Counted from the stretch's first letter, positions 43,232 through 51,808 are shown. The stretch: DNA of 64,000 nt from Streptomyces cellulosae (GCA_014655195.1 BNBH01000007.1:221151-285150), one strand, 5' to 3'. A program made the numbers and translations. Notes: generated from the letters alone by a model not told the origin.

Positions 43232-43880
43232 AGTGGGTGAGGGGCGGATACGGCTTGAAGCAGATCAGGACCTCGTGCGGGTGTCCTCCGCCCGGCTGCT
43301 GGACGAGGCCCGGAAGGTTCGACACCATCGCGAGCCGCCCCTGCGTGACGCCCTTCTGACGTGGCCCCCAGCCGGCCGCGCAGGCGAAGGACATGGCCGC
43401 CTCGGCGAAGACGTCCCGGCTGCCGAAGAGGAAGAAGGTGCGGGCGTGCAGGGTGTGCCGCAGTTCGTCACGGCAGCCGGGCAGCGCGCGCTCGCGCCAG
43501 GCGGACGCGTCACGCGCGGTACGCGCCTCGTCGGTCCGCACGGTCAGGGGCGTGCCCTGTCCCAGCGCGCGGCGCAGCCGCGGCCACCGGCTCGGGCGCA
43601 GTCCGTAGGAGTGGTGGGCGAGGACGAGGTCCACACGCTCCCCCTGGCCCTCGTCGGGCGGCACCGTGTCGCGCAGCGGCACATGGACGACGGTGTGGCG
43701 GGAGTACGCGGCGAAGGAGAACAGGCCGGCGAGGCGGTTCAGCCCGTCGTGGTCGCCGAGGAGCAGGCCGATGGGCGCGGGGGCGAACAGCGACGTGTGG
43801 CGCAGCGGCCGGTGCGGCTGGACGACACGGTGTTCGTGCGGCCCTGTGCGGGGCCGGTACTGGAGCAGTCTCAGCTGCAT
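43176..43880 (-). CDS. Conserved-type hypothetical protein, convergent overlap with add
   Basis: The 234-residue product begins MQLRLLQYRPRTGPHEHRVV. It is His- and Arg-rich, contains VDLVLAHHSYGLRPSRWPRL and a Cys-free basic tail, and has no signal or membrane segment. The last 18 codons lie inside the 3-prime end of add on the other strand, which is unusual. No family recognised. Because the opposite strand over most of its length carries no other convincing gene, I consider it real, with the end point less certain. Confidence 0.6.
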   Translation of the reverse strand: MQLRLLQYRPRTGPHEHRVVQPHRPLRHTSLFAPAPIGLLLGDHDGLNRLAGLFSFAAYSRHTVVHVPLRDTVPPDEGQGERVDLVLAHHSYGLRPSRWPRLRRALGQGTPLTVRTDEARTARDASAWRERALPGCRDELRHTLHARTFFLFGSRDVFAEAAMSFACAAGWGPRQKGVTQGRLAMVSNLPGLVQQPGGGHPHEVLICFKPYPPLTHFTPPGRSARRRRPTAASP

Positions 43881-43942
43881 GCGGGGAGCCTCACCGGCCC
43901 ATGGTCACGGCCGGGTGAGCCCCTCGGCAACGGAGTTTGCGG

Positions 43943-44998
43943 CTACAGGCTGACGCCCACCATGACCGGCTCGTTCACGAGCGTGATTCCGAACGCCTCG
44001 CGGACCCCCGTCACGACCTCCCGGGCCAGCGCCAGCAGATCCTCCGTGGTGGCCTCACCTCGGTTGGTCAGCGCGAGGGTGTGCTTGGTGGAGATGCGGG
44101 CGGGCCCGCTGCCGTACCCCTTGGTGAAGCCGGCCTTGTCGATCAGCCAGGCCGCGGAGGTCTTGGTGAGCCCGTCCCCGGCGGGGTAGGCGGGCGGCTC
44201 GACGCCGTCCCCCAACCGCTCCCGCACGCGCGTACGGAATGCGGCGAACGTCTCGTCGTCGAGGATCGGGTTGGTGAAGAAGGAGCCGGCCGACCAGGTG
44301 TCGTGGTCCTCCGGGTCCAGCACCATGCCCTTGCCGGCCCGGAGCTTCAGCACCGTGTCGCGGGCGGTGGCCAGCGGCACCCGCTCACCGGGCGCGACGC
44401 CCAGCACGCGGGCGGTCTCGGCGTACTTGACCGGCCCGGACATCCCGTCGGCGTCCTCGAGCCGGAACCGCACGCGCAGCACCACGTACCGCTCGGGGTC
44501 GGCCTTGAAGCGGCTGTGCCGGTAGGAGAAGGCGCACTCCTCGTTGGAGAGGGTGACGGTCTCGCCGGAGCGCCGGTCGTAGGCGACGACCTCGGTGATC
44601 GTCGAGGCGACCTCCTGGCCGTACGCGCCGACGTTCTGGATGGGGGTGGCGCCCGCGGAGCCGGGGATGCCGGCCAGGCACTCGATGCCGGCGAGTCCGG
44701 CATCGACACCGGCGGCGACGGCGTCGGTCCACACCTCGCCGGCGGCCAGCTCCAGGCGCGTGCCGTCGAGGGTGACGCCCTTGGTGGCGACGACGAGCGC
44801 CGTGCCGTCGAAGCCCTTGTCGCCGATGACCAGGTTGGAGCCGCCGCCGATGACCAGCAGCGGGGTGCCCGCGGCGTCGGCCTCGCGGACGGCGGCGATC
44901 ACCTCGTCGTCGGTGGTCGCGGTGACCAGCCGGGCGGCGGGGCCGCCCAGCCGGAAGGTGGTCAGCGGGGCGAGGGGGGCGTCGTGGAGTTCCTGCAC
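43943..44998 (-). CDS. murB: UDP-N-acetylenolpyruvoylglucosamine reductase
   Basis: MurB reduces the enolpyruvyl group to give UDP-MurNAc in peptidoglycan synthesis. The 351-residue FAD enzyme begins with the FAD-binding stretch APLTTFRLGGPAARLVTA. It has VIGGGSNLV, GIPGSAGATPIQNVGAYGQE, the SYRHSRFK substrate loop and GSFFTNP with the catalytic serine. It is type I by length. Confidence 0.97.
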   Translation of the reverse strand: MQELHDAPLAPLTTFRLGGPAARLVTATTDDEVIAAVREADAAGTPLLVIGGGSNLVIGDKGFDGTALVVATKGVTLDGTRLELAAGEVWTDAVAAGVDAGLAGIECLAGIPGSAGATPIQNVGAYGQEVASTITEVVAYDRRSGETVTLSNEECAFSYRHSRFKADPERYVVLRVRFRLEDADGMSGPVKYAETARVLGVAPGERVPLATARDTVLKLRAGKGMVLDPEDHDTWSAGSFFTNPILDDETFAAFRTRVRERLGDGVEPPAYPAGDGLTKTSAAWLIDKAGFTKGYGSGPARISTKHTLALTNRGEATTEDLLALAREVVTGVREAFGITLVNEPVMVGVSL

Positions 44999-45068
44999 GG
45001 GCTCAAGACTACGAGACGGCGCCGCCGCCCCCGCTCCCCCGCCGCCGCTGCTCCGCGTCGGGCCCAGC

Positions 45069-45497
45069 TCAGGCCAGCCGTACGACCGCGCGCGAGGCGC
45101 CGAGGACCTTCTGACCGGCGCTGGTCGCGGTGAGGTCGACGCGAACGGTGTTGTCGTCGAGCTTGGCGGCGACCTTGCCGCTGACCTCGATGACGGCGCC
45201 CTTGTCGTCGTCGGGCACGACGACCGGGCGGGTGAAGCGGACGCCGTACTCGACGACCGCTCCGGGGTCGCCCACCCAGTCGGTCACGACGCGGATCGCC
45301 TCGGCCATGGTGAACATGCCGTGCGCGATGACGTCGGGCAGCCCGACCTCCTTGGCGAACCGCTCGTTCCAGTGGATGGGGTTGAAGTCGCCGGAGGCTC
45401 CCGCGTACTGGACGAGGGTGGCGCGCGTCACGGGGAACGTCCGCGCGGGCAGCTCGGTGCCGACCTCGACGTCGGCGTAGGAGATCTTCGCCGTCAT
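45069..45497 (-). CDS. MaoC-like dehydratase, HadB type
   Basis: The 142-residue hotdog-fold protein contains the hydratase-2 motif SGDFNPIHWNERFAKEVGLP with the catalytic Asp and His. It starts at the ATG at 45497; an in-frame GTG at 45509 overlaps the previous stop but has poor spacing. In mycobacteria the adjacent hadA-hadB pair forms a beta-hydroxyacyl-ACP dehydratase. Streptomyces keeps the pair next to rpmG without mycolic acids, so the substrate here is unknown. Confidence 0.9.
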   Translation of the reverse strand: MTAKISYADVEVGTELPARTFPVTRATLVQYAGASGDFNPIHWNERFAKEVGLPDVIAHGMFTMAEAIRVVTDWVGDPGAVVEYGVRFTRPVVVPDDDKGAVIEVSGKVAAKLDDNTVRVDLTATSAGQKVLGASRAVVRLA

Positions 45498-45505
45498 GGT
45501 GTGGT

Positions 45506-45958
45506 TCACGCCTCCTCGGCCGCGCGGGCCACCAGCTTGGTCCAGGCGGTCACGACGTGCTCGCCGTTCTGGTCGTGCACCTCGCCGCGGATGTCCAGTA
45601 TGTCGTTGCCCGCCATCGTCCGGACGGTCTCGATGGTGGAGGTGACGGTCAGCCGGTCGCCGGCGCGCACGGGCCGGTTGTAGGCGAACTTCTGGTCGCC
45701 GTGCACCACCCGGCTGTAGTCCAGGCCGAGCTGCGGGTCGGCGACGACCTGGCCGGCTGCCTTGAACGTGATGGCGAACACAAAGGTCGGCGGGGCGATC
45801 ACATCGGGGTGGCCGAGCGCCTGGGCCGCCTCCGCGTCCGTGTACGCCGGGTTGGCGTCCCCCACGGCCTCGGCGAACTCGCGGATCTTCTCCCGGCCCA
45901 CCTCGTAGGGCTCGGTGGGCGGGTAGGTCCGCCCCACGAAGGACTGGTCGAGCGCCAT
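45506..45958 (-). CDS. MaoC N-terminal-type dehydratase, HadA type
   Basis: The 150-residue partner starts at the ATG at 45958 (MALDQSFVGRTYPPTEPYEV). The equivalent of the hydratase motif reads VGDANPAYTD and lacks the catalytic histidine, as in HadA, which stabilises a catalytic partner. The next gene, 8 bases on, supplies the complete motif. The two probably form a heterodimer. Confidence 0.9.
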   Translation of the reverse strand: MALDQSFVGRTYPPTEPYEVGREKIREFAEAVGDANPAYTDAEAAQALGHPDVIAPPTFVFAITFKAAGQVVADPQLGLDYSRVVHGDQKFAYNRPVRAGDRLTVTSTIETVRTMAGNDILDIRGEVHDQNGEHVVTAWTKLVARAAEEA

Positions 45959-46027
45959 GCGCGTGGCACCTCCTGTGTCGGTCCAGGACCGACGTGTCTC
46001 ACGATGTGTGGTGTCGGTGGGGAAACG

Positions 46028-46066
46028 ACACGAGGCCGCCCCCCGAATGGGGGGACGGCCTCGTGT
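46028..46066 (-). terminator. Terminator of the tRNA-Thr-tRNA-Met-rpmG unit
   Basis: ACACGAGGCCG pairs with CGGCCTCGTGT, with an inner CCCCCC/GGGGGG stem and a GAAT loop: 17 bp with one bulge. It lies 11 bases after rpmG and separates it from the dehydratase pair. Confidence 0.85.
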
Positions 46067-46077
46067 ACGAGCCTGTT

Positions 46078-46242
46078 TTATCGCGTCTCGCGGTGCGCGG
46101 TGTGCGCATTGCAACGCGGGCAGTGCTTCTTCATCTCCAGGCGATCCGGGTTGTTACGCCGGTTCTTCTTGGTGATGTAGTTCCGCTCCTTGCACTCCAC
46201 GCAGGCCAGCGTGATCTTCGGGCGGACGTCGGTGGCAGCCAC
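46078..46242 (-). CDS. rpmG: 50S ribosomal protein L33 (zinc-binding form)
   Basis: The 54-residue protein starts at a GTG at 46242 ([20 protein letters not shown]) and ends HTAHRETR. Cysteines C14, C17, C41 and C44 form the complete zinc knuckle, so this is the C+ paralogue, which zinc-responsive Streptomyces normally keep for zinc-replete growth. It follows tRNA-Thr and tRNA-Met, an order conserved in actinobacteria. Confidence 0.97.
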   Translation of the reverse strand: MAATDVRPKITLACVECKERNYITKKNRRNNPDRLEMKKHCPRCNAHTAHRETR

Positions 46243-46330
46243 GTGAGTGCTCCTTGACGAACGGATGGACTTGATTAACGCAAGAAGAGTAGCCGATCGA
46301 AGGACCGACCCCGCAATCGGCTACTGACAG

Positions 46331-46403
46331 TAGCGGTGACCGGACTTGAACCGGTGACACAGCGATTATGAGCCGCTTGCTCTACCGACTGAGCTACACC
46401 GCT
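46331..46403 (-). tRNA. trnM: tRNA-Met (anticodon CAT)
   Basis: The 73-base cloverleaf has acceptor AGCGGTG/CACCGCT, D-arm TAGCTCAG, anticodon loop CTCATAA and T-arm GGTTCAAGTCC. The paired first base A1-T72 and ordinary anticodon stem point to the elongator type. CCA is not encoded. Confidence 0.95.
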
Positions 46404-46449
46404 TTGATGCGATCGGGCCCCGCCTCACGGCGGGAACCTCTCACACCAG

Positions 46450-46522
46450 AGCCCCAAAACGGAATCGAACCGTTGACCTTCTCCTTACCATGGAGACGCT
46501 CTGCCGACTGAGCTATTGGGGC
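46450..46522 (-). tRNA. trnT: tRNA-Thr (anticodon GGT)
   Basis: The 73-base cloverleaf has acceptor GCCCCAA/TTGGGGC, D-arm TAGCTCAG, anticodon loop ATGGTAA and T-arm GGTTCGATTCC. It is the first gene of the tRNA-Thr-tRNA-Met-rpmG unit. Confidence 0.96.
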
Positions 46523-46533
46523 GAGCGATGAAG

Positions 46534-46563
46534 ACATTACACGGTCCGCCGCCGTTCGCCCAA
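46534..46563 (-). promoter_or_regulatory. Candidate promoter of tRNA-Thr-tRNA-Met-rpmG
   Basis: The minus strand reads TTGGGC (46558-46563), an 18-bp spacer and TAATGT (46534-46539), 12 bases before the tRNA 5-prime end. Confidence 0.5.
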
Positions 46564-46731
46564 ATCCGTTTCCGGTCCCTGTCCCCCTGCCGGGCGGACG
46601 GGCCACACCGGTACGACTATTGCGCTCCTCCCGGCGCTGGACGGAGGGCCGTCCTACGCTCGACTCACTCTGCGTGATCTTGTCTCAGCGTGACGTGCGT
46701 CCTCGTGCGCAGCCCGAGCCCCAGGAGCGCG

Positions 46732-48000
46732 ATGCCCGACAACCGGCCGCAGCCACCCTCCCAGCCGTGGTCCTCGCCCTCCGGTTCCGGCCCTGCCGAC
46801 CCTCCCCCGCTCCTCCTGTGCGGCGCCCGTCTCACCGACGGGCGGACCGTGGACGTACGGCTCGGCGGCGGGCGCATCGAGGCCGTCGGCACGGCGGGCA
46901 TCCTCACGGCGGACGCCACGCGCGCGTGCGTGCCGCGGCTCGACCTCACCGGCTACCTGCTGCTGCCGGCGCCGGCCGAACCGCACGCCCACGCGGACAC
47001 CGCCCTCTCCGCCGACGGTCCCGGCCCCGTCTCCCAGGACCCCCAGGACGTGCAGCGCCGGGCGACGGAGGCGGCGCTGCTCCAGCTGGGGCACGGGGCG
47101 ACGGCCCTGCGCGCGCACGTGCGCGTGGGGGACATGGCGGGGCTCGGCGCGTTGCGGGCCGTGCTGCGCGCGGCGCGCTCGCTGCGCGGGCTGGCCGAAC
47201 TGACCACGGTGGCGATGCCCCGGGTGCTGACCGGGGTGGCCGGGGCGGACGGGCTCGCGATGCTGCGGGACGCGGTGAAGATGGGCGCGTCCGTGGTGGG
47301 CGGCTGCCCGGACCTCGACCCCGACCCCACGGGCTATGTGGAAGCGGTGCTGGAGACGGCCTCCGAGCACGGACTGCCGGTCGATCTGCACACCGACGCG
47401 TCCGACCCGGCCCGCCTTGCCCGCCTCGCGGCGATGGCGGGCGGCCTGCGCCCCGGGGTGACGCTCGGGCCGTGCGGGGGCCTGTCCGCCCTCCCGGCGG
47501 ACGTCGCGGCCCGTACGGCGGAGCGGCTCGCGGCGGCCGGGGTGACGGTGGTGTGCCTGCCCCAGGGCGGCTGCGGCGCGGCGGAGGGCCGGGACACGGC
47601 GCCGGTACGACTGCTCCGGACGGCGGGCGTACGGGTGGCGGCGGGCAGCGGCTCGCTGCGGGACGTGTCGAACCCGGTGGGCCGGGGAGACCCGCTGGAG
47701 GCGGCGTACCTGTTGGCCTCCTGTCAGGGACTGTCCCCGGAGGACGCGTACGCGGCGGTGAGCGCGCGGGCGCGGGCGGCGATGGGGCTGCCGGAGGTGC
47801 GGGTGGAGGCGGGTTTCCCCGCCGACCTGCTGGCGGTCCGGGGCGACGGCCTGCCGGCGGCGCTGTCGTTGGCGTACAGCCGGATCGTGGTGCACGGGGG
47901 GCGGGTGGTGGCCCGCACGAGCGCGGTGCGGGAGTACTGCGACTCGGCGGCGTCTGGCACGGTCCCTGGGCTGCCGCGGCAGGGGCGGGGGCCGGCGTAG
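46732..48000 (+). CDS. Amidohydrolase, cytosine-deaminase-like
   Basis: The 422-residue protein starts at the ATG at 46732 with AGGAG upstream. After a Pro/Ser-rich leader it has the amidohydrolase beta-sandwich, the first metal motif PHAHAD, and LHTDASD for the next histidine. The C-terminal motif reads GSGSLRDVSNPVGRGDPLEA, where cytosine deaminases have the catalytic aspartate. Here that position appears to be Gly, so activity or substrate may differ. Role unassigned; nucleobase deaminase relatives are the nearest by pattern. Confidence 0.82.
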   Translation: MPDNRPQPPSQPWSSPSGSGPADPPPLLLCGARLTDGRTVDVRLGGGRIEAVGTAGILTADATRACVPRLDLTGYLLLPAPAEPHAHADTALSADGPGPVSQDPQDVQRRATEAALLQLGHGATALRAHVRVGDMAGLGALRAVLRAARSLRGLAELTTVAMPRVLTGVAGADGLAMLRDAVKMGASVVGGCPDLDPDPTGYVEAVLETASEHGLPVDLHTDASDPARLARLAAMAGGLRPGVTLGPCGGLSALPADVAARTAERLAAAGVTVVCLPQGGCGAAEGRDTAPVRLLRTAGVRVAAGSGSLRDVSNPVGRGDPLEAAYLLASCQGLSPEDAYAAVSARARAAMGLPEVRVEAGFPADLLAVRGDGLPAALSLAYSRIVVHGGRVVARTSAVREYCDSAASGTVPGLPRQGRGPA

Positions 48001-48064
48001 GCGGTTCCCGGAGGCCGGGTGGGTCGCGCGGCGGACCGGCCGGGTACGACGTACGGTCGAAGGC

Positions 48065-48721
48065 ATGCGCATTGTCATCGCTGGTGGTCATGGTCAGATC
48101 GCGCTGCGGCTGGAGCGGTTGCTCGTCGCACGCGGGGACGAGGCGGCGGGCATCATCCGCAAACCCGAACAGGCGGACGACCTGCGGGAGCTGGGTGCGG
48201 AGCCGATCGTCCTCGACCTGGAGTCGGCGTCCGTGGAGGAGGTCGCGCGGGCCCTGGAGGGCGCGGACGCGGCGGTGTTCGCCGCGGGTGCGGGTCCGGG
48301 CAGCGGCGTGGACCGTAAGGAGACGGTGGACAAGGCGGCGGCGATCCTGTTCGCGGACGCGGCCGTACGGGCGGGCGTACGCCGGTTCGTGATCGTGTCG
48401 TCGATGGGCGCGGACCCGGAGCACCAGGGCGACGAGGTCTTCGACGTGTACCTGCGCGCCAAGGGCGAGGCGGACGCGTATGTGCGGAGCCTGGACGCCC
48501 TGGACTGGACGATTCTGCGGCCGGGTCAGCTGACGGACGAGCCGGGCACGGGCCTGGTCCGCCTGGAGGCCCGTACGGGCCGCGGCTCCATCCCCCGCGA
48601 CGACGTGGCGGCGGTCCTGGCGGAACTGGTGGACACGCCCGCGACGGCGGGCCTGACCCTGGAACTGATCAGCGGCTCCGTGCCCGTGTCGGTGGCGGTG
48701 AGGTCGGTCGCGGGCAACTGA
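48065..48721 (+). CDS. NAD(P)-binding atypical SDR protein
   Basis: The 218-residue protein begins MRIVIAGGHGQIALRLERLL, a GxxGxxG dinucleotide motif, followed by VFAAGAGPGSG and VIVSSMGADPEHQGDEVFDVYLRAK truncated here to the pattern SSMGA with YLRAK. It belongs to the NmrA/SDR_a5 type (YwnB/YhfK-like). The physiological substrate is unknown. It lies 64 bases after the amidohydrolase. Confidence 0.9.
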   Translation: MRIVIAGGHGQIALRLERLLVARGDEAAGIIRKPEQADDLRELGAEPIVLDLESASVEEVARALEGADAAVFAAGAGPGSGVDRKETVDKAAAILFADAAVRAGVRRFVIVSSMGADPEHQGDEVFDVYLRAKGEADAYVRSLDALDWTILRPGQLTDEPGTGLVRLEARTGRGSIPRDDVAAVLAELVDTPATAGLTLELISGSVPVSVAVRSVAGN

Positions 48722-48758
48722 GCGGGCACACCTGGGCCTGTTCGGGGACCCGGGGTGT

Positions 48759-48971
48759 TCAGAAGAGGGGCATCTGCCCGGGGAACGGCGGTACGACGTA
48801 ACCGTCCAACGACGGCTGCTCGGGACCCGGTTGGGCGAGCCGCCGGGACCCCGGGCAGGAGGTCAGCTCCCCGCTGCCACGGGCACCGGGCGGATCGTGC
48901 CGCGCGTACCGCCCGGCGACGACGGCGATCTCACGACGACACTCGGGACAGGGGCGACGGCGGGGCGACAT
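48759..48971 (-). CDS. Small zinc-ribbon-like hypothetical protein
   Basis: The 70-residue product starts at the ATG at 48971 (MSPRRRPCPECRREIAVVAG). It has one CPEC knuckle plus a later single Cys in LTSCPGS, so a full four-ligand site would need histidine (ARHDPPG). It ends in PPFPGQMPLF. No known function. Confidence 0.6.
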   Translation of the reverse strand: MSPRRRPCPECRREIAVVAGRYARHDPPGARGSGELTSCPGSRRLAQPGPEQPSLDGYVVPPFPGQMPLF

Positions 48972-49087
48972 GGGTCCAGTGTGCCCGTGCGTGGCAGCCG
49001 GGTGCCGGAGCGTCAGGCGGCCTCGGGGGTATTCGGGGGCATCCCGAGGCTCCGTGGTGACCAAGACGGCTCACCACCACATGACGA

Positions 49088-49126
49088 AGGGCCCGTGACC
49101 TGCTGCGTAAGCAGGTCACGGGCCCT
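49088..49126 (-). terminator. Terminator of tRNA-Tyr
   Basis: AGGGCCCGTGACCTGC and its complement are perfect 16-base arms with a 7-base loop, 13 bases after the tRNA 3-prime end. Confidence 0.85.
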
Positions 49127-49138
49127 GTCGTTCCCGTG

Positions 49139-49220
49139 TGGCGGCGCCAGGATTCGAACCTGGGAAGGCTGAGCCGGCAGATTTACAGTCTGCTCCCTTT
49201 GGCCGCTCGGGCACACCGCC
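49139..49220 (-). tRNA. trnY: tRNA-Tyr (anticodon GTA), SLP1-type attachment site
   Basis: The 82-base gene has acceptor GGCGGTG/CGCCGCC, a class II long variable arm (CCGGCTCAGCCTTCC), anticodon GTA in loop CTGTAAA and T-arm GGTTCGAATCC. In S. coelicolor the integrative element SLP1 uses the tRNA-Tyr gene as attB. Here the tRNA is followed directly by its terminator and preceded by the yajQ leader, and no integrase or element genes are present. Confidence 0.95.
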
Positions 49221-49455
49221 GGGGTTGCTGCACTGAACCTCGCCTTCCGGCGGTGCTCGCTGGCAACGACGTAAACAATACCCGATGGACCGGGGTGCTC
49301 CGCCACCCGATTGATCGCCACCCCGGGGCCGGGGGGTGACTAGGCTGGTCCGGATGCGGTCCGGGGCCGATGCCGGGCTCGGTGGCCGCCTCGAGTACGC
49401 CGGTACGCACCGGTGCGCAGCCCGATACGCACCCCGAATCAAGGAGCCACAGGAC

Positions 49456-49944
49456 ATGGCCGACTCCAGTTTCGACATCGTCTCGAAGGTCGAGCGGCAG
49501 GAGGTCGACAACGCCCTCAACCAGACCGCCAAGGAGATCTCGCAGCGCTACGACTTCAAGGGCGTGGGCGCCTCGATCTCGTGGTCCGGGGAGAAGATCC
49601 TCATGGAGGCGAACTCCGAGGACCGGGTGAAGGCAGTCCTCGACGTCTTCCAGTCCAAGCTGATCAAGCGGGGCATCTCCCTGAAGGCCCTGGACGCGGG
49701 TGAGCCGCAGCTCTCGGGCAAGGAGTACAAGATCTTCGCGACGATCCAGGAGGGCATCTCCCAGGACAACGCGAAGAAGGTCGCGAAGATCATCCGCGAC
49801 GAGGGCCCCAAGGGCGTGAAGGCCCAGGTGCAGGGCGACGAGCTGCGCGTCAGCTCCAAGAGCCGCGACGACCTCCAGGCCGTCATCGCGCTGCTCAAGG
49901 GCAAGGACTTCGACTTCGCCCTGCAGTTCGTGAACTACCGGTAG
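49456..49944 (+). CDS. yajQ: YajQ family protein (UPF0234)
   Basis: The 162-residue protein begins [20 protein letters not shown] and ends [13 protein letters not shown], both strongly conserved in the family. Two ferredoxin-like halves contain [20 protein letters not shown]. Family members bind nucleotides or nucleic acid and one acts as a cyclic-di-GMP effector; the role in Streptomyces is open. The ATG is preceded by AAGGAG. Confidence 0.95.
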   Translation: MADSSFDIVSKVERQEVDNALNQTAKEISQRYDFKGVGASISWSGEKILMEANSEDRVKAVLDVFQSKLIKRGISLKALDAGEPQLSGKEYKIFATIQEGISQDNAKKVAKIIRDEGPKGVKAQVQGDELRVSSKSRDDLQAVIALLKGKDFDFALQFVNYR

Positions 49945-49976
49945 GGACGGCGGTCGCGCCGGACGGATGGACGGGG

Positions 49977-50007
49977 AAGGGTGGGTGCCGGCTGGGCGCC
50001 CACCCTT
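49977..50007. terminator. Bidirectional terminator between yajQ and the GlsB-like gene
   Basis: AAGGGTGGGTGCC pairs with GGCGCCCACCCTT over 13 positions including one G-T, and the plus strand continues with TTT. Confidence 0.75.
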
Positions 50008-50013
50008 TGTGCG

Positions 50014-50280
50014 TCAGTCGCGCGAGTGGCCGAACAGGATGCGGTACGCGATCAGCAGGACCAGCGAACCACCGATCGCGGCCACCCACGTGGTGCCGTC
50101 GTAGAAGTCCTTGCTGATCGGGTGGTCCAGCCAGCGGGACGAGATCCAGCCGCCGATGAAGGCGCCGGCGACGCCGATCAGGGTCGTGCCGACGAGGCCG
50201 CCCGGGTCGCGGCCGGGCAGCAGGAACTTCGCGATGGCTCCGGCCAGCAGGCCCAGAATGATCCAGCTGATGATCGTCAT
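50014..50280 (-). CDS. GlsB/YeaQ/YmgE family membrane protein
   Basis: The 88-residue protein (MTIISWIILGLLAGAIAKFL) has three hydrophobic segments with Gly motifs (GGLVGTTLIGVAGAFIGGW). It is typical of this stress-associated transglycosylase-associated family, whose function is unclear. I use the ATG at 50280; an in-frame GTG at 50301 is less likely. Confidence 0.9.
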   Translation of the reverse strand: MTIISWIILGLLAGAIAKFLLPGRDPGGLVGTTLIGVAGAFIGGWISSRWLDHPISKDFYDGTTWVAAIGGSLVLLIAYRILFGHSRD

Positions 50281-50372
50281 GCCGAGTACCTGCCCTTTCA
50301 CGCCGGCCTTTGCACCATGAAGGACGTCACGAGTACACCTTCCGGTTGCCGTTGATCAGTAGGGTGCGGCCC

Positions 50373-51662
50373 ATGACGAACGCCCCCGCCGGTCCCGGCA
50401 CTTCCGGACTGCGCCGCACCCTCGGTACGGGCGACGCCGTCGTCGTCGGCCTGGGCGCGATGCTCGGCGCGGGCATCTTCGCCGCGCTCGCGCCCGCCGC
50501 GCGGGCCGCCGGTTCGGCGCTGCTCCTCGGGCTGGCCGTCGCCGCCGTCGTCGCCTACTGCAACGCCGGTTCGTCGGCCCGCCTGGCCGCCCTGTACCCG
50601 GCCTCGGGCGGCACGTACGTGTACGGCCGCGAGCGGCTCGGGGAGTTCTGGGGCTACCTCGCCGGGTGGGCCTTCGTCGTCGGCAAGACGGCGTCCTGCG
50701 CGGCGATGGCGCTCACCGTCGGCGCGTACGTCTGGCCGGGGCAGGCGCACGCCGTGGCGGTCGGCGCCGTGGTGCTGGTCACGGCGGTCGACTACGGCGG
50801 GGTGCAGAAGTCCGCGTGGGTGACGCGGGCGATCGTGGGTGTGGTCCTGGCGGTCCTCGCTTCCGTGGTGGTCGTGTGCCTGACGTCCGGTGACGCCGAC
50901 CCGGGCCGGCTGGACGAGGGCGCGTCGGGCGGGGCCGGCGGGGTGCTCCAGGCTGCCGGTCTGCTGTTCTTCGCGTTCGCCGGGTACGCGCGGATCGCGA
51001 CCCTCGGAGAGGAGGTACGGGATCCTGCGCGCACGATCCCGCGGGCCGTCCGGGTGGCGCTGGGCATCGCGCTCGCCGCGTACGCGGGTGTCGCCGTCGC
51101 TGTCCTTTCCGTGCTGGGTGCGGAGTCGTTGGGTGCGTCCGTCGCGCCGCTGGCCGACGCGGTGCGGGCGGCCGGGGTGCCCGGGCTCGCACCGGTGGTG
51201 CGGGTGGGTGCGGCGGTCGCCGCGCTGGGGTCGCTGCTCGCCCTGCTGCTCGGGGTGTCGCGGACGACGCTTGCCATGGCCCGGGACCGGCACCTCCCGG
51301 GCCGACTGGCCGCCGTCCATCCGCGGTTCCACGTACCGCACCGGGCGACGCTGGCCGTGGGCGGTGTCGTCGCCGTCCTGGCCGCCACCGTCGACGTGCG
51401 GGGCGCTGTCGGGTTCTCCTCCTTCGGTGTGCTGACGTACTACGCCGTGGCGAACGCCTCGGCCTGGACACTGCGTCGGGATGTCGCGGCCCGGGTGGCG
51501 CCGGCGGTGGGGTTCGCCGGGTGCCTGGCGCTGGCGTTCTCCCTGCCCTGGACCTCGGTGGCCGCGGGCGCGGCGGTGCTCTGTGCGGGTGTGGTGGCGT
51601 ACGGGGTGCGGAAGGCGTGGGGGCGTGAACAGGGTGATGATCCGGATCCGGGCGGGCGGTGA
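50373..51662 (+). CDS. APC-type amino acid permease
   Basis: The 429-residue membrane protein has about 12 hydrophobic helices. Helix 1 contains GLGAMLGAGIFAALAPAA, the unwound Gly-rich substrate loop of the APC superfamily. YPASGGTYVYGRERLGEFWG marks helix 3. The transported amino acid or amine cannot be told from sequence. It starts at the ATG at 50373. Confidence 0.93.
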   Translation: MTNAPAGPGTSGLRRTLGTGDAVVVGLGAMLGAGIFAALAPAARAAGSALLLGLAVAAVVAYCNAGSSARLAALYPASGGTYVYGRERLGEFWGYLAGWAFVVGKTASCAAMALTVGAYVWPGQAHAVAVGAVVLVTAVDYGGVQKSAWVTRAIVGVVLAVLASVVVVCLTSGDADPGRLDEGASGGAGGVLQAAGLLFFAFAGYARIATLGEEVRDPARTIPRAVRVALGIALAAYAGVAVAVLSVLGAESLGASVAPLADAVRAAGVPGLAPVVRVGAAVAALGSLLALLLGVSRTTLAMARDRHLPGRLAAVHPRFHVPHRATLAVGGVVAVLAATVDVRGAVGFSSFGVLTYYAVANASAWTLRRDVAARVAPAVGFAGCLALAFSLPWTSVAAGAAVLCAGVVAYGVRKAWGREQGDDPDPGGR

Positions 51663-51711
51663 CCCGTCCGTGCATTCATGATGCGCGGCGATCGCGGGAC
51701 GTGTGCGGGGC

Positions 51712-51738
51712 TGTGGACAACCCGGCGGTTGTGGACAA
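51712..51738 (+). promoter_or_regulatory. Two perfect DnaA boxes
   Basis: TGTGGACAA occurs at 51712-51720 and 51730-51738, the exact complement of the Streptomyces DnaA box TTGTCCACA, in the same orientation and 18 bases apart. They lie in the 146-base gap between the permease and the YccF gene. No other oriC feature is present. Confidence 0.55.
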
Positions 51739-51808
51739 CTCCCCCGCCCTTCGGCCCAAGGCCCGCCCCGGCAGGTCCAGCCCAGCCACCGGCAGGGGCT
51801 TCCTCACC

